Positions 18,790 through 25,947 of a DNA stretch of 64,000 nt are shown piece after piece. Origin of the DNA: Flavobacterium psychrophilum. GTDB taxonomy: Bacteria; Bacteroidota; Bacteroidia; Flavobacteriales; Flavobacteriaceae. Made by a program: the position numbers and the translations under genes. Position 1 is the stretch's first letter. Each line of letters starts with the position of its first letter. The notes under the pieces were generated by a model. The model saw only the letters and a list, made by a program, of their open reading frames with translations, did not search any database and had not been told where the DNA came from. The DNA lies in assembly GCA_945872245.1 (NCBI GenBank), contig CAMBZB010000002.1, positions 54,091 to 118,090 of the forward strand. The letters are read 5' to 3'.

Positions 18790-18862
18790 GCGAAAATAGC
18801 TCAGTTGGTAGAGCGCGACCTTGCCAAGGTCGAGGTCGCGGGTTCGAGCCCCGTTTTTCGCT
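18790..18862 (+). tRNA. tRNA-Gly(GCC)
   Basis: 73 bases. The acceptor stem GCGAAAA pairs with TTTTCGC at the end, the D arm is AGCTCAGTTGGTAGAGC, the anticodon stem/loop is CGACC-TTGCCAA-GGTCG with anticodon GCC, and the T arm has GGGTTCGAGCCCC. The 3' CCA is not encoded. First gene of a two-tRNA transcript. Confidence 0.96.
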
Positions 18863-18874
18863 CAAAACCATACT

Positions 18875-18960
18875 GCTCGGATGGTGAAATTGGTAGACAC
18901 GCTGGACTTAAAATCCAGTGAACAGCAATGTTCGTGCGGGTTCAAGTCCCGCTCTGAGTA
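18875..18960 (+). tRNA. tRNA-Leu(TAA)
   Basis: 86 bases with the long variable arm of a class II tRNA. The acceptor stem GCTCGGA pairs with TCTGAGT (with G-U pairs). The anticodon stem/loop is CTGGA-CTTAAAA-TCCAG, anticodon TAA. Variable arm TGAACAGCAATGTTCG, T arm GCGGGTTCAAGTCCCGC. No encoded CCA. It follows tRNA-Gly by 12 bases. Confidence 0.95.
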
Positions 18961-18967
18961 CTTAGTT

Positions 18968-19008
18968 AAACCGTAAAGACTTTATTGTTAATTCTTTGCG
19001 GTTTTTTT
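18968..19008 (+). terminator. terminator of the tRNA transcript
   Basis: AAACCGTAAAGA at 18968-18979 pairs with TCTTTGCGGTTT at 18993-19004 (one U-G pair), followed by further T residues. Confidence 0.8.
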
Positions 19009-19080
19009 ATTGTTTAAAACTGTTTGATATTGGTATGTTTACGTTCAATGGCTAAAACAGATATATTTACATTTAACAAA

Positions 19081-19117
19081 AAAAGCCGTTACACGATAAA
19101 AGTGTAATGGCTTTTTT
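19081..19117. terminator. second strong terminator-like hairpin
   Basis: AAAAGCCGTTACAC at 19081-19094 and GTGTAATGGCTTTT at 19102-19115 form a 14-bp stem (one G-U) with a 7-base loop, followed by more T. No gene is seen between it and the tRNA terminator 70 bases upstream. It may back up that terminator or serve the minus-strand lipoprotein gene ending at 19243. Confidence 0.65.
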
Positions 19118-19242
19118 TGTTTTTCCTACAAATGCCCAATTGATTGGATTTATCAAGTTATTCCAAAAATAGGCCAAAAATTTTCAAAATAGAGCAAAAA
19201 AAAGCCACGCAATGCGTAGCTTATTTTTTCTGTAATTTAAAA

Positions 19243-19434
19243 TTACTTAGCTTCTGGAGCTGCAACAGCAGCAGTATCAGCAACAACAGCAGCAGTATCA
19301 ACAGCTACAGCAGCAGTATCAACAGCTACAGCAGTAGTGTCAACAGCTACAGCTTCAGCAGCTGGCTCAGCTTTTTTACATGATACAACAGTCAAAACAG
19401 CAACAACGGCTAAACTTAAAAATACTTTTTTCAT
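19243..19434 (-). CDS. small lipoprotein with AV(A)VDTA heptad repeats
   Basis: 63 residues. Signal peptide with lipobox VVSC, so Cys19 should be lipidated; mature protein would be only 45 residues. After KKAEPAAEA come four 7-residue repeats of the form (V/A)(A/V)(V/A)DT(T/A)A at about 29-57, made almost wholly of Ala, Val, Asp and Thr, then APEAK. The DNA under it is a 21-bp imperfect tandem repeat. A TATCTTTG -7 box (CAAAGATA at 19471-19478) lies about 40 bases upstream. Function unknown; a surface or periplasmic spacer peptide is possible but unproven. Confidence 0.75.
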   Translation of the reverse strand: MKKVFLSLAVVAVLTVVSCKKAEPAAEAVAVDTTAVAVDTAAVAVDTAAVVADTAAVAAPEAK

Positions 19435-19486
19435 CTTATTTAATATAAAAGGTTAATTATTAATTCGGGGCAAAGATATAAATTTT

Positions 19487-19663
19487 TTAATAGTTAAAAT
19501 ATTTTTTTCTATTTTTTTTAAAAAAATAATATTCATTTGTAGTATTCTCTTTTTCCACAACTCCTATATAAAAACCAATCTTCGGAATTAGCATACCATC
19601 ATTCACTGAATACAGTAGTGCCGTACCCTTATTTGCGGAATGGTTCCAACTATTAATTTGCTT
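19487..19663 (-). pseudogene. 58-codon open remnant without a start codon
   Basis: On the minus strand 58 codons are open between a TAA at 19664-19666 and the TAA at 19487-19489. The translation starts KQINSWNHSANKGTALLYSV and continues with an apparently protein-like sequence (GMLIPKIGFYIGVVEKEN). There is no ATG near its beginning, only an internal Met at position 24. It looks like the 3' end of a decayed gene. It fills about half of the 356-base stretch between 19435 and 19790, which otherwise shows only the lipoprotein promoter. I do not recognise the family. Confidence 0.35.
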
Positions 19664-19790
19664 TTATGTATCTTGTGGGTAATTATTTACTATTAAAATA
19701 TTAATTTTAATGGGGATGTCTTGAAATTAGAGGTGTTTTTTGGTGCTTTAAATAAAAAATAGGACTACAAAATTTTCTCGACTTGGTCGT

Positions 19791-21017
19791 TTATATGTTT
19801 TTCATAATAATATTAGTAGCTCCCTTGTTCATTTGTACAAAAGTGCTGCAAATATGCCCTTTTTCGTCTCGGATGTCTTCGTTGGCGATTAAATTGAAAA
19901 AAGCCTCCATAAGCTCATTTTTATTTGAAATGGAAATACAACCTTCCATATTGACTAAAGCTGTCGCTTCTGCAAAATGGGAAAAGTTGGGACCAATGAC
20001 AATTGGAACGGCAAAAGTGGCTGGTTCCAAAATATTGTGAACACCAGGATTTCCAAAACCTCCGCCTACATAAGCAATATCAGCATAGCTGTAAATTTTA
20101 GTCAGAATTCCAATCGTGTCAATGATGAATACATCAAAATCGGCTAGGTTTTTAGTTGATTTTTCCGAAAACAAAACCACTTTTTTGAAAATGGAATTTT
20201 TCAATTCTTGAATTTGTTCCTCTTTGATATTGTGCGGAGCAATAATGAACTTAATTTTCTCGGAAGTTTGATTGATATAATCGACTAATAAATTTTCGTC
20301 TTTTGGCCAAGAACTTCCTGCGACAATGGTTAAGGTATCGTTTTTGAATGTCTCAATAAAATCCAAAGAATTGTCTTTTTCCAAAATTGAAGCCACCCTG
20401 TCAAAACGGGTATCGCCTGAAACAGCCACATTGGTTTTCCCCAATTCCAACAATAATTTTTTGGAACTTTCATTTTGTACAAAAAAGTAAGTAAAAGTAT
20501 TCAAAGCAGTTCTGTAAAATCCCCCATACCATTTAAAAAACAGTTGGTTTTTTCTATATATACCCGAAATTATATAGGTTGGAATTCCAAGTTTTCTCAG
20601 TTCTGTCAAATAATTAGGCCAGTATTCATATTTAATAAAGAAAACCATTTCAGGACGAACGATAGATAGAAATTGTAGAGCATTTTTCTTGGTATCCAAA
20701 GGCAAATACACCGTGACATCAGCAACTAAATTATTTTTTCTGACTTCATAGCCGGAAGGGGAGAAAAACGTGAGCACGATTTTATGACTGGGAAATTTCT
20801 CTTTTATCCTTTCAATCACAGGCAACCCTTGTTCGTATTCGCCTAGCGAAGCAGCGTGAAACCAAATAGTTTTGTCGGTTGCGTTGATTTTGGATTCTAA
20901 AATTTCAAAAACGGACTTACGACCCTCCACAAAAAGTTTGATTTTTGGGCTGAATACAGCCACGATTTTTAATAAAAAACTGGCAATTTGAATAATTAGA
21001 TTATATAGAAAAAGCAT
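19791..21017 (-). CDS. waaA: 3-deoxy-D-manno-octulosonic acid transferase
   Basis: 408 residues, a GT30-family enzyme that transfers Kdo from CMP-Kdo to lipid IVA at the inner-membrane surface during LPS synthesis. An N-terminal hydrophobic anchor (about 1-20) is followed by the family motifs IWFHAASLGEYEQGLPVIE and VLTFFSPSGYEVRKN, the EYWPNYL segment, and the C-terminal AYVGGGFGNPGVHNILEPATFAVPIVIGP nucleotide-sugar site. Length is normal. Divergent from the aminotransferase gene; the intergenic region holds candidate boxes for both directions (21087-21105). Confidence 0.94.
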   Translation of the reverse strand: MLFLYNLIIQIASFLLKIVAVFSPKIKLFVEGRKSVFEILESKINATDKTIWFHAASLGEYEQGLPVIERIKEKFPSHKIVLTFFSPSGYEVRKNNLVADVTVYLPLDTKKNALQFLSIVRPEMVFFIKYEYWPNYLTELRKLGIPTYIISGIYRKNQLFFKWYGGFYRTALNTFTYFFVQNESSKKLLLELGKTNVAVSGDTRFDRVASILEKDNSLDFIETFKNDTLTIVAGSSWPKDENLLVDYINQTSEKIKFIIAPHNIKEEQIQELKNSIFKKVVLFSEKSTKNLADFDVFIIDTIGILTKIYSYADIAYVGGGFGNPGVHNILEPATFAVPIVIGPNFSHFAEATALVNMEGCISISNKNELMEAFFNLIANEDIRDEKGHICSTFVQMNKGATNIIMKNI

Positions 21018-21115
21018 ATCAAAAAATTTCTGGGGCTAAAATACGTTTTCTTTTATTTATCTATAAAATCATTCTGCTAAAATCCCTATTTTTGTTCCAA
21101 ATTTAAAACTTGGCT

Positions 21116-21133
21116 TCCCGATAATTGTCGGGA
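21116..21133. repeat. short palindrome TCCCGA(N6)TCGGGA
   Basis: TCCCGA at 21116-21121 and TCGGGA at 21128-21133, loop TAATTG, in the leader of the DegT aminotransferase gene 32 bases before its ATG. It could be a small dispersed palindrome or a structured leader. Confidence 0.5.
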
Positions 21134-21165
21134 TTATGTTTTATTGAATTTAAATAAAAGGTTAA

Positions 21166-22296
21166 ATGAAAAAAATCCAGATGGTTGACCTGAAAAGTCA
21201 ATATGATAAAATAAAAGACACCGTAAATACTTCAATCCAAGAAGTTCTAGATACCAACACATACATTAATGGACCACAAGTTCACCAATTTCAAAAAAAT
21301 CTTGAAGAATATCTCGATGTTAAGCACGTAATTCCTTGCGCCAACGGAACCGATGCTTTGCAAGTTGCCATGATGGGTCTGGATTTAAAACCGGGTGACG
21401 AAGTGATTACTGCCGATTTTACCTTTGCTGCAACCGTTGAGGTGATTGCTTTGTTGCAACTCACACCGGTTTTGGTAGATGTGGATTTGCACAATATGAA
21501 TATTTCCATCGAGGGAATCAAGAAAGCGATCACGCCAAAAACCAAAGCCATTGTTCCGGTGCATTTGTTTGGTCGTGCCGCAAATATGGAAGCGATTATG
21601 AGACTTGCCAAGGAAAATAATCTCTATGTTATCGAAGATAATGCACAAGCCATAGGCGCCAATTGCAAGTTTTCGGAAGGAACGAAAAAGAAGGCGGGAA
21701 CCATTGGCCATGTTGGGTCAACTTCCTTTTTTCCTTCTAAAAATTTAGGATGTTATGGCGATGGCGGAGCTATTTTCACCAATGACGATGCTTTGGCACA
21801 CAAAATCCGAGGCATTGTAAACCACGGAATGTATGAGCGTTATCATCACGATGTTGTGGGTGTAAATTCAAGATTGGACAGTATTCAAGCTGCTGTTTTG
21901 AATGCTAAATTGCCTTTCTTGGACGAATACAACTCATTGCGCCAAAATGCAGCCCGCAAATATACTGCAGCTTTTGAAGGACATAAAAACATCATTGCGC
22001 CAAGCATTTGCGAGATTTGTGATTGCCATGTTTTTCACCAATATACGTTACGAATCATCAACGCCGATAGAGATGGTTTGATGCAGCATCTATTGAATAA
22101 AGGAATTCCATGTGCCATTTATTATCCCATTCCGTTGCATTCACAAAAAGCCTATTTAGATTCAAGATATAAAGAAGAAGATTTCCCGGTTACTAATCAA
22201 TTGGTAAAAGAAGTAATTTCGTTACCCATGCACACCGAATTGGACGAGGAACAAATCCAATTTATTACCGATAGCGTTTTAGAATTTTTAAAATAA
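21166..22296 (+). CDS. DegT/DnrJ/EryC1/StrS-family sugar aminotransferase
   Basis: 376 residues. PLP enzyme of the sugar-nucleotide aminotransferase family: GTDALQVAMMGL near 61, ADFTFAATVEVI, the conserved IEDNAQAIGA (156-164), and Lys192 in FFPSKNLGCYGDGGA as the PLP-binding residue. It would aminate a keto-sugar nucleotide for surface polysaccharide or LPS; the SFFPSKNLG form resembles WbpE-type UDP-3-keto-sugar aminotransferases, but the exact substrate cannot be fixed. It is followed after 44 bases by galE on the same strand and preceded divergently by waaA, fitting an envelope-sugar cluster. Confidence 0.88.
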   Translation: MKKIQMVDLKSQYDKIKDTVNTSIQEVLDTNTYINGPQVHQFQKNLEEYLDVKHVIPCANGTDALQVAMMGLDLKPGDEVITADFTFAATVEVIALLQLTPVLVDVDLHNMNISIEGIKKAITPKTKAIVPVHLFGRAANMEAIMRLAKENNLYVIEDNAQAIGANCKFSEGTKKKAGTIGHVGSTSFFPSKNLGCYGDGGAIFTNDDALAHKIRGIVNHGMYERYHHDVVGVNSRLDSIQAAVLNAKLPFLDEYNSLRQNAARKYTAAFEGHKNIIAPSICEICDCHVFHQYTLRIINADRDGLMQHLLNKGIPCAIYYPIPLHSQKAYLDSRYKEEDFPVTNQLVKEVISLPMHTELDEEQIQFITDSVLEFLK

Positions 22297-22304
22297 TTCC
22301 CTAG

Positions 22305-22324
22305 AGACGCGATGATTCGCATCT
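22305..22324. repeat. degenerate GAGACGCGA-type palindrome
   Basis: AGACGCGA at 22305-22312 pairs with TCGCATCT at 22317-22324 with one mismatch. It sits between the aminotransferase and galE and resembles the dispersed GAGACGC...GCGTCTC palindromes I associate with Flavobacterium intergenic regions. Confidence 0.4.
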
Positions 22325-22340
22325 GCAAAATAAAATAAAA

Positions 22341-23357
22341 ATGAAAATACTAGTAACAGGAGGTTTGGGTTTTATCGGTTCACACACTGTTGTCGAATTG
22401 CAAAATCAAGGGTTTGAAGTAATCGTAATTGACAATCTTTCGAATACATCTTTGAATGTTTTGGACGGAATTGCCGCGATTACGGGAATCAATACGGCAT
22501 TCGAAAAATTAGATTTACGGGACAAAGAAAAAGTACAGGATTTCTTCAAAAGACATCGTGACATTTCGGGCGTAATCCATTTTGCGGCTTCAAAAGCGGT
22601 TGGAGAAAGTGTCGAAAACCCATTGTTGTATTACGAAAACAATATTAACACCTTAGTTTATGTGCTTCAGGAATTGCAACAAAAACCCGAAGCTAGCTTT
22701 ATCTTCAGTTCCTCTTGTACGGTTTACGGTCAAGCCGAAAAAATGCCCATTACCGAAGATGCGTCCATACAAATAGCTATGTCGCCTTATGGGAATACCA
22801 AGCAAATAGGTGAAGAAATCATAATTGACACTGCCAAAGTGACCCATATCAACGCCATTTTGTTGCGTTATTTCAATCCTATTGGAGCACATCCCTCGGC
22901 AGAAATTGGGGAATTGCCTATTGGAGTTCCGCAAAATTTAGTACCGTTTATCACTCAAACCGGTATCGGTTTACGTCAAGAATTGTCCGTTTATGGGGGC
23001 GATTATCCTACGCCTGACGGAACAGCGGTGCGCGATTATATTCATGTGGTTGATTTGGCCAAAGCCCACGTTATAGCCTTGAAACGTTTATTGGATAAAA
23101 AGAATTTGGCCAAAGTCGAAACCTTTAATCTGGGAACAGGAACAGGAAGCTCGGTTCTAGAAGTGATTCACGCTTTCGAGAAAGTAAGCGGACAAAAACT
23201 GCCTTATAAAATCGTGGCTCGCAGAGAAGGTGACATCACTTCGGCTTACGCCAATACCGACAAAGCAAACAATATTCTGGGTTGGAAAGCGGAATCGACA
23301 TTAGAAGAAGCGATGGAAAGCGCCTGGAAATGGGAGCAGAAGATTAGAAACAAGTAA
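22341..23357 (+). CDS. galE: UDP-glucose 4-epimerase
   Basis: 338 residues, full length. N-terminal Rossmann motif GGLGFIGSHT (7-16), the catalytic serine region IFSSSCTVYGQ, and the Tyr-x3-Lys pair in SPYGNTKQIGEE. The RYFNPIGAHPS and GTAVRDYIHVVDLAKAH segments are diagnostic for GalE among short-chain epimerases. It interconverts UDP-glucose and UDP-galactose (possibly N-acetyl forms) for surface polysaccharides. Likely co-transcribed with the upstream sugar aminotransferase. Confidence 0.93.
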   Translation: MKILVTGGLGFIGSHTVVELQNQGFEVIVIDNLSNTSLNVLDGIAAITGINTAFEKLDLRDKEKVQDFFKRHRDISGVIHFAASKAVGESVENPLLYYENNINTLVYVLQELQQKPEASFIFSSSCTVYGQAEKMPITEDASIQIAMSPYGNTKQIGEEIIIDTAKVTHINAILLRYFNPIGAHPSAEIGELPIGVPQNLVPFITQTGIGLRQELSVYGGDYPTPDGTAVRDYIHVVDLAKAHVIALKRLLDKKNLAKVETFNLGTGTGSSVLEVIHAFEKVSGQKLPYKIVARREGDITSAYANTDKANNILGWKAESTLEEAMESAWKWEQKIRNK

Positions 23358-23460
23358 TCAGTGTTCAGTTTTTTAGTGTTCAGTAAAATAGAATCCTAGA
23401 TTATCGAGTTGATAGTTTAGGATTTTTTGCATTTATACTGATTGTATATTACTATTCCAA

Positions 23461-23524
23461 TTGTCACGCTGGAAGCGTCTCAACAAACGAGAGCAACATG
23501 ATTTAGACGCTTCCAGCGTGACAA
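23461..23524. repeat. 20-bp perfect inverted repeat, 24-base loop
   Basis: The left arm 23461-23480 (TTGTCACGCTGGAAGCGTCT) is perfectly complementary to 23505-23524. GC content is far above the surrounding sequence. It lies in the 335-base gap between the convergent galE and fabD genes (23358-23692). No T-run follows, so it is more like a dispersed palindromic element than a simple terminator. The same gap also holds CATTGCGAAGAAGCGAAGGA at 23579-23598, which resembles another short dispersed repeat type, and the fabD terminator. Confidence 0.75.
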
Positions 23525-23614
23525 ATAGCAAGAATAAATAAGAATCAGAATTATTTGATTACGGGAATTATCAACAATCATTGCGAAGAAGCGAAGGAGT
23601 TGTAGCTTAAAAAA

Positions 23615-23644
23615 AATCCCCACAAACATAAGTTTATGAGGATT
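23615..23644 (-). terminator. rho-independent terminator after fabD
   Basis: AATCCCCACAAAC at 23615-23627 and GTTTATGAGGATT at 23632-23644. On the minus strand both odd positions become G-U pairs, and a long T-run follows (A-run 23609-23616 on the plus strand). It is 48 bases beyond the fabD stop. Confidence 0.7.
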
Positions 23645-23692
23645 CTATTTTATAACAACCGATTACTAAAAACGGATCACTGAAAACTAATT

Positions 23693-24565
23693 TTAAGCGT
23701 TCGCCGTAATTGCTTCTCTGTCAATTTTTCCAATTAAACCAGCCAATACTTTTCCTGGACCCACTTCAGTAAACAAAGTCGCTCCATCGGCAATCATTTG
23801 TTGCACGGATTGTGTCCATTTCACTGGTGCCGTCAATTGTATGATTAGGTTTTTCTTGATTTCGGCAGGGTCAGAAACCGCAGATGCCGTTACGTTTTGG
23901 TACACCGGACAAATAGGAGTGGAGAATGTTGTTGCTTCAATAGCCGCTGCCAATTCTTCACGAGCTGGCTCCATCATTGGCGAGTGAAAACCACCACCAA
24001 CAGGCAATAGTAAGGCGCGTTTTGCACCGGCTTCCTTCATCGCTTCACAGGCTTTTTCTACCGCAGAAGTCTCTCCTGAAATCACTAATTGTCCAGGGCA
24101 GTTGTAATTAGCAGCCACAACGATTCCATCAATTGAGGCACAAACTTCTTCCACAACAGTGTCGGCTAACCCAAGAACTGCCGCCATAGTCGAAGGTCTT
24201 ATTTCGCAGGCTTTTTGCATAGCTAAAGCGCGTTGTGAAACCAATCGCAATCCGTCCTCAAAGGATAAAACACCATTAGCAACTAAAGCTGAAAATTCTC
24301 CTAAAGAATGTCCTGCTACCATTTCTGGTTTGAAATCTTCCAGGGTTTTGGCTAAAATAACCGAATGCAAGAAAATCGCTGGTTGGGTAACTTTGGTTTC
24401 TTTTAATTCCTCGGCGGTACCTTCAAACATAACGTCTGTGATGCGAAAACCCAAGATTTCATTTGCTTTTTCGAAAAGTGATTTTGCTAATGGGGAGTTT
24501 TCATATAAGTCTTTGCCCATTCCGGTGAATTGTGCTCCTTGACCAGGAAATACGTATGCTTTCAT
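23693..24565 (-). CDS. fabD: malonyl CoA-acyl carrier protein transacylase
   Basis: 290 residues. GQGAQFTGMG at 8-17, nucleophile Ser87 in GHSLGEFSAL, and a histidine in GGGFHSPMM near residue 193 give the catalytic pair; the QPAIFLHS oxyanion segment is at 61-68. It moves malonyl groups from CoA to ACP to feed fatty-acid elongation in the cytoplasm. It has its own promoter overlapping the terminator of the upstream aminotransferase, and its leader contains a small tandem repeat. Confidence 0.94.
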   Translation of the reverse strand: MKAYVFPGQGAQFTGMGKDLYENSPLAKSLFEKANEILGFRITDVMFEGTAEELKETKVTQPAIFLHSVILAKTLEDFKPEMVAGHSLGEFSALVANGVLSFEDGLRLVSQRALAMQKACEIRPSTMAAVLGLADTVVEEVCASIDGIVVAANYNCPGQLVISGETSAVEKACEAMKEAGAKRALLLPVGGGFHSPMMEPAREELAAAIEATTFSTPICPVYQNVTASAVSDPAEIKKNLIIQLTAPVKWTQSVQQMIADGATLFTEVGPGKVLAGLIGKIDREAITANA

Positions 24566-24577
24566 GTTTTTTATTAT

Positions 24578-24608
24578 AAGATTGAAAAATTAAAAGATTG
24601 AAAAATTA
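24578..24608. repeat. two-copy 15-bp tandem repeat in the fabD leader
   Basis: AAGATTGAAAAATTA at 24578-24592 and again at 24594-24608, period 16, between the fabD start and its predicted promoter. Confidence 0.75.
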
Positions 24609-24623
24609 GTTTCAATCGAATGA

Positions 24624-24653
24624 CAAAAATAGTTTATAAATAACAAACCTCAA
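24624..24653 (-). promoter_or_regulatory. fabD promoter
   Basis: On the minus strand TATTTTTG (24624-24631) with TTG at 24651-24653, 19 bases apart. The -33 element lies inside the upstream terminator stem. Confidence 0.5.
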
Positions 24654-24677
24654 AGATTTTGATGTCTTTGAGGTTTG
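24644..24677 (-). terminator. terminator after the class I aminotransferase gene
   Basis: CAAACCTCAAAGA at 24644-24656 pairs perfectly with TCTTTGAGGTTTG at 24665-24677 (13 bp, 8-base loop). It begins 20 bases past the aminotransferase stop at 24698. Confidence 0.75.
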
Positions 24678-24697
24678 AACTTGAAACTATTTTAAAA

Positions 24698-25885
24698 TTA
24701 AGCTACAGCCGCTTTAATTCTTCTTAATGCTTCCGTCAACAAATCTTCGCTGGTGGCATAAGAAAAACGGATGCAATCTGGATTTCCAAAAGCGTCTCCG
24801 GTTACAGTTGCTACATTGGCTTCGCCTAAAAGATACATCGAGAAATCGTTGGCATCTTTGATGAATGTTCCTTTTAATGTTTTTCCGAAGAAAGAAGAAA
24901 CGTCCGGAAATACATAAAATGCGCCTTCAGGAACGTTAATTTTGATTCCAGGAATGTCTTGAAGTAATCCTACCACTAAATCTCTACGGCTTTTGAAAGC
25001 GGCAACCATTTCGTTTAACACGCTTGGATCAGCATCTACAGCAGTAATTGTGGCGCGTTGTGCAATTGAATTAGCTCCTGAAGTTACTTGTCCTTGTATT
25101 TTTGTACAGGCTTTTGCGATAAATTCCGGTCCGCCAATATATCCAATTCTCCAACCTGTCATTGCGAATGCTTTTGCAACTCCATTTACAGTTATGGTTT
25201 TTTCCAACATTCCCGGAATAGATCCGATGCTGCAGAAAGTCCCCGAGAAATTGATATGCTCGTAGATTTCGTCGGCAACAACATAAACGTGTGGGTGTTT
25301 TTCCAATACTTTGGCCAAAGCCGTTAATTCTTCACGGCTGTATACTGAACCACTTGGATTACAAGGGGAGCTGAACCACATCATTTTTGTTTTTGGTGTG
25401 ATGGCCGCTTCTAATTGTTCGGGTGTGATTTTAAAATCACTTTCGATTGATGTTGGAACCTCTACAGGAACTCCACCTGATAATTTTACGATTTCGAAAT
25501 AAGAAACCCAGTAAGGCGCTGGTAAAATCACTTCGTCGCCGTCGTTTAACATTACTTGTGCGATGTTATATAACGATTGTTTTGCTCCTGTTGAAACAAC
25601 AATTTGGGATGGTTTGTACTCTAGTCCATTATCTCTTTTGAATTTTCTGCAAATGGCATCTTTCAAGTCGCCATAGCCATCTACTGGAGAATAGGTACTG
25701 TAATTTTCGTCAATTGCTTTTTTGGCAGCTTCCTTAATGAAGTCTGGGGTATTGAAATCAGGCTCGCCCAAACTTAAACTGATAATATCTTTTCCTTGTG
25801 CTTTTAATTCTCTGGCCAAAGCCGCCATAGCTAATGTTTGTGAGGTAGCCAGATTGTTAATTCTGTCTGAAAGTGGATTGCTCAT
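24698..25885 (-). CDS. class I/II pyridoxal phosphate aminotransferase, aspartate-aminotransferase type
   Basis: 395 residues. Fold-type I aminotransferase with LGEPDFNTPDFIKEAA near the N-terminus, the STGAKQSLYN cofactor segment, SPCNPSG, ADEIYEHI, and the PLP lysine in NGVAKAFAMTGWRIGYIGG; the C-terminal Arg in IRFSYATS binds the substrate carboxylate. Sequence is closest to the AspC subgroup Ib enzymes that use aspartate (or related prephenate) with 2-oxoglutarate. It follows the desaturase gene by about 60 bases on the same strand and has no clear promoter of its own. Confidence 0.85.
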   Translation of the reverse strand: MSNPLSDRINNLATSQTLAMAALARELKAQGKDIISLSLGEPDFNTPDFIKEAAKKAIDENYSTYSPVDGYGDLKDAICRKFKRDNGLEYKPSQIVVSTGAKQSLYNIAQVMLNDGDEVILPAPYWVSYFEIVKLSGGVPVEVPTSIESDFKITPEQLEAAITPKTKMMWFSSPCNPSGSVYSREELTALAKVLEKHPHVYVVADEIYEHINFSGTFCSIGSIPGMLEKTITVNGVAKAFAMTGWRIGYIGGPEFIAKACTKIQGQVTSGANSIAQRATITAVDADPSVLNEMVAAFKSRRDLVVGLLQDIPGIKINVPEGAFYVFPDVSSFFGKTLKGTFIKDANDFSMYLLGEANVATVTGDAFGNPDCIRFSYATSEDLLTEALRRIKAAVA

Positions 25886-25919
25886 TAAAATTTAATTTTT
25901 GGTTTATTAATTTGATTTT

Positions 25920-25947
25920 GTCGAGACACACTGCAGTGCATCTTTAC
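25920..25947. repeat. degenerate palindrome around CACTGCAGTG-like core
   Basis: Centred on CTGCAG at 25931-25936, the flanks pair in patches: AC/GT next to the core, and AGA (25924-25926 region) with TCT (25941-25943). It abuts the desaturase stop codon. It resembles a decayed GAGACGCACTGCAGTGCGTCTC-type palindrome. Confidence 0.35.

Noticed and set aside
18790-18960. tRNA genes as an integration site for a mobile element
   Set aside because: No integrase gene and no duplicated tRNA 3' end nearby.
24159-24542. 127-codon open frame antisense to fabD
   Set aside because: It lies wholly inside fabD, whose catalytic motifs are certain, and its translation shows no domain or start signal.
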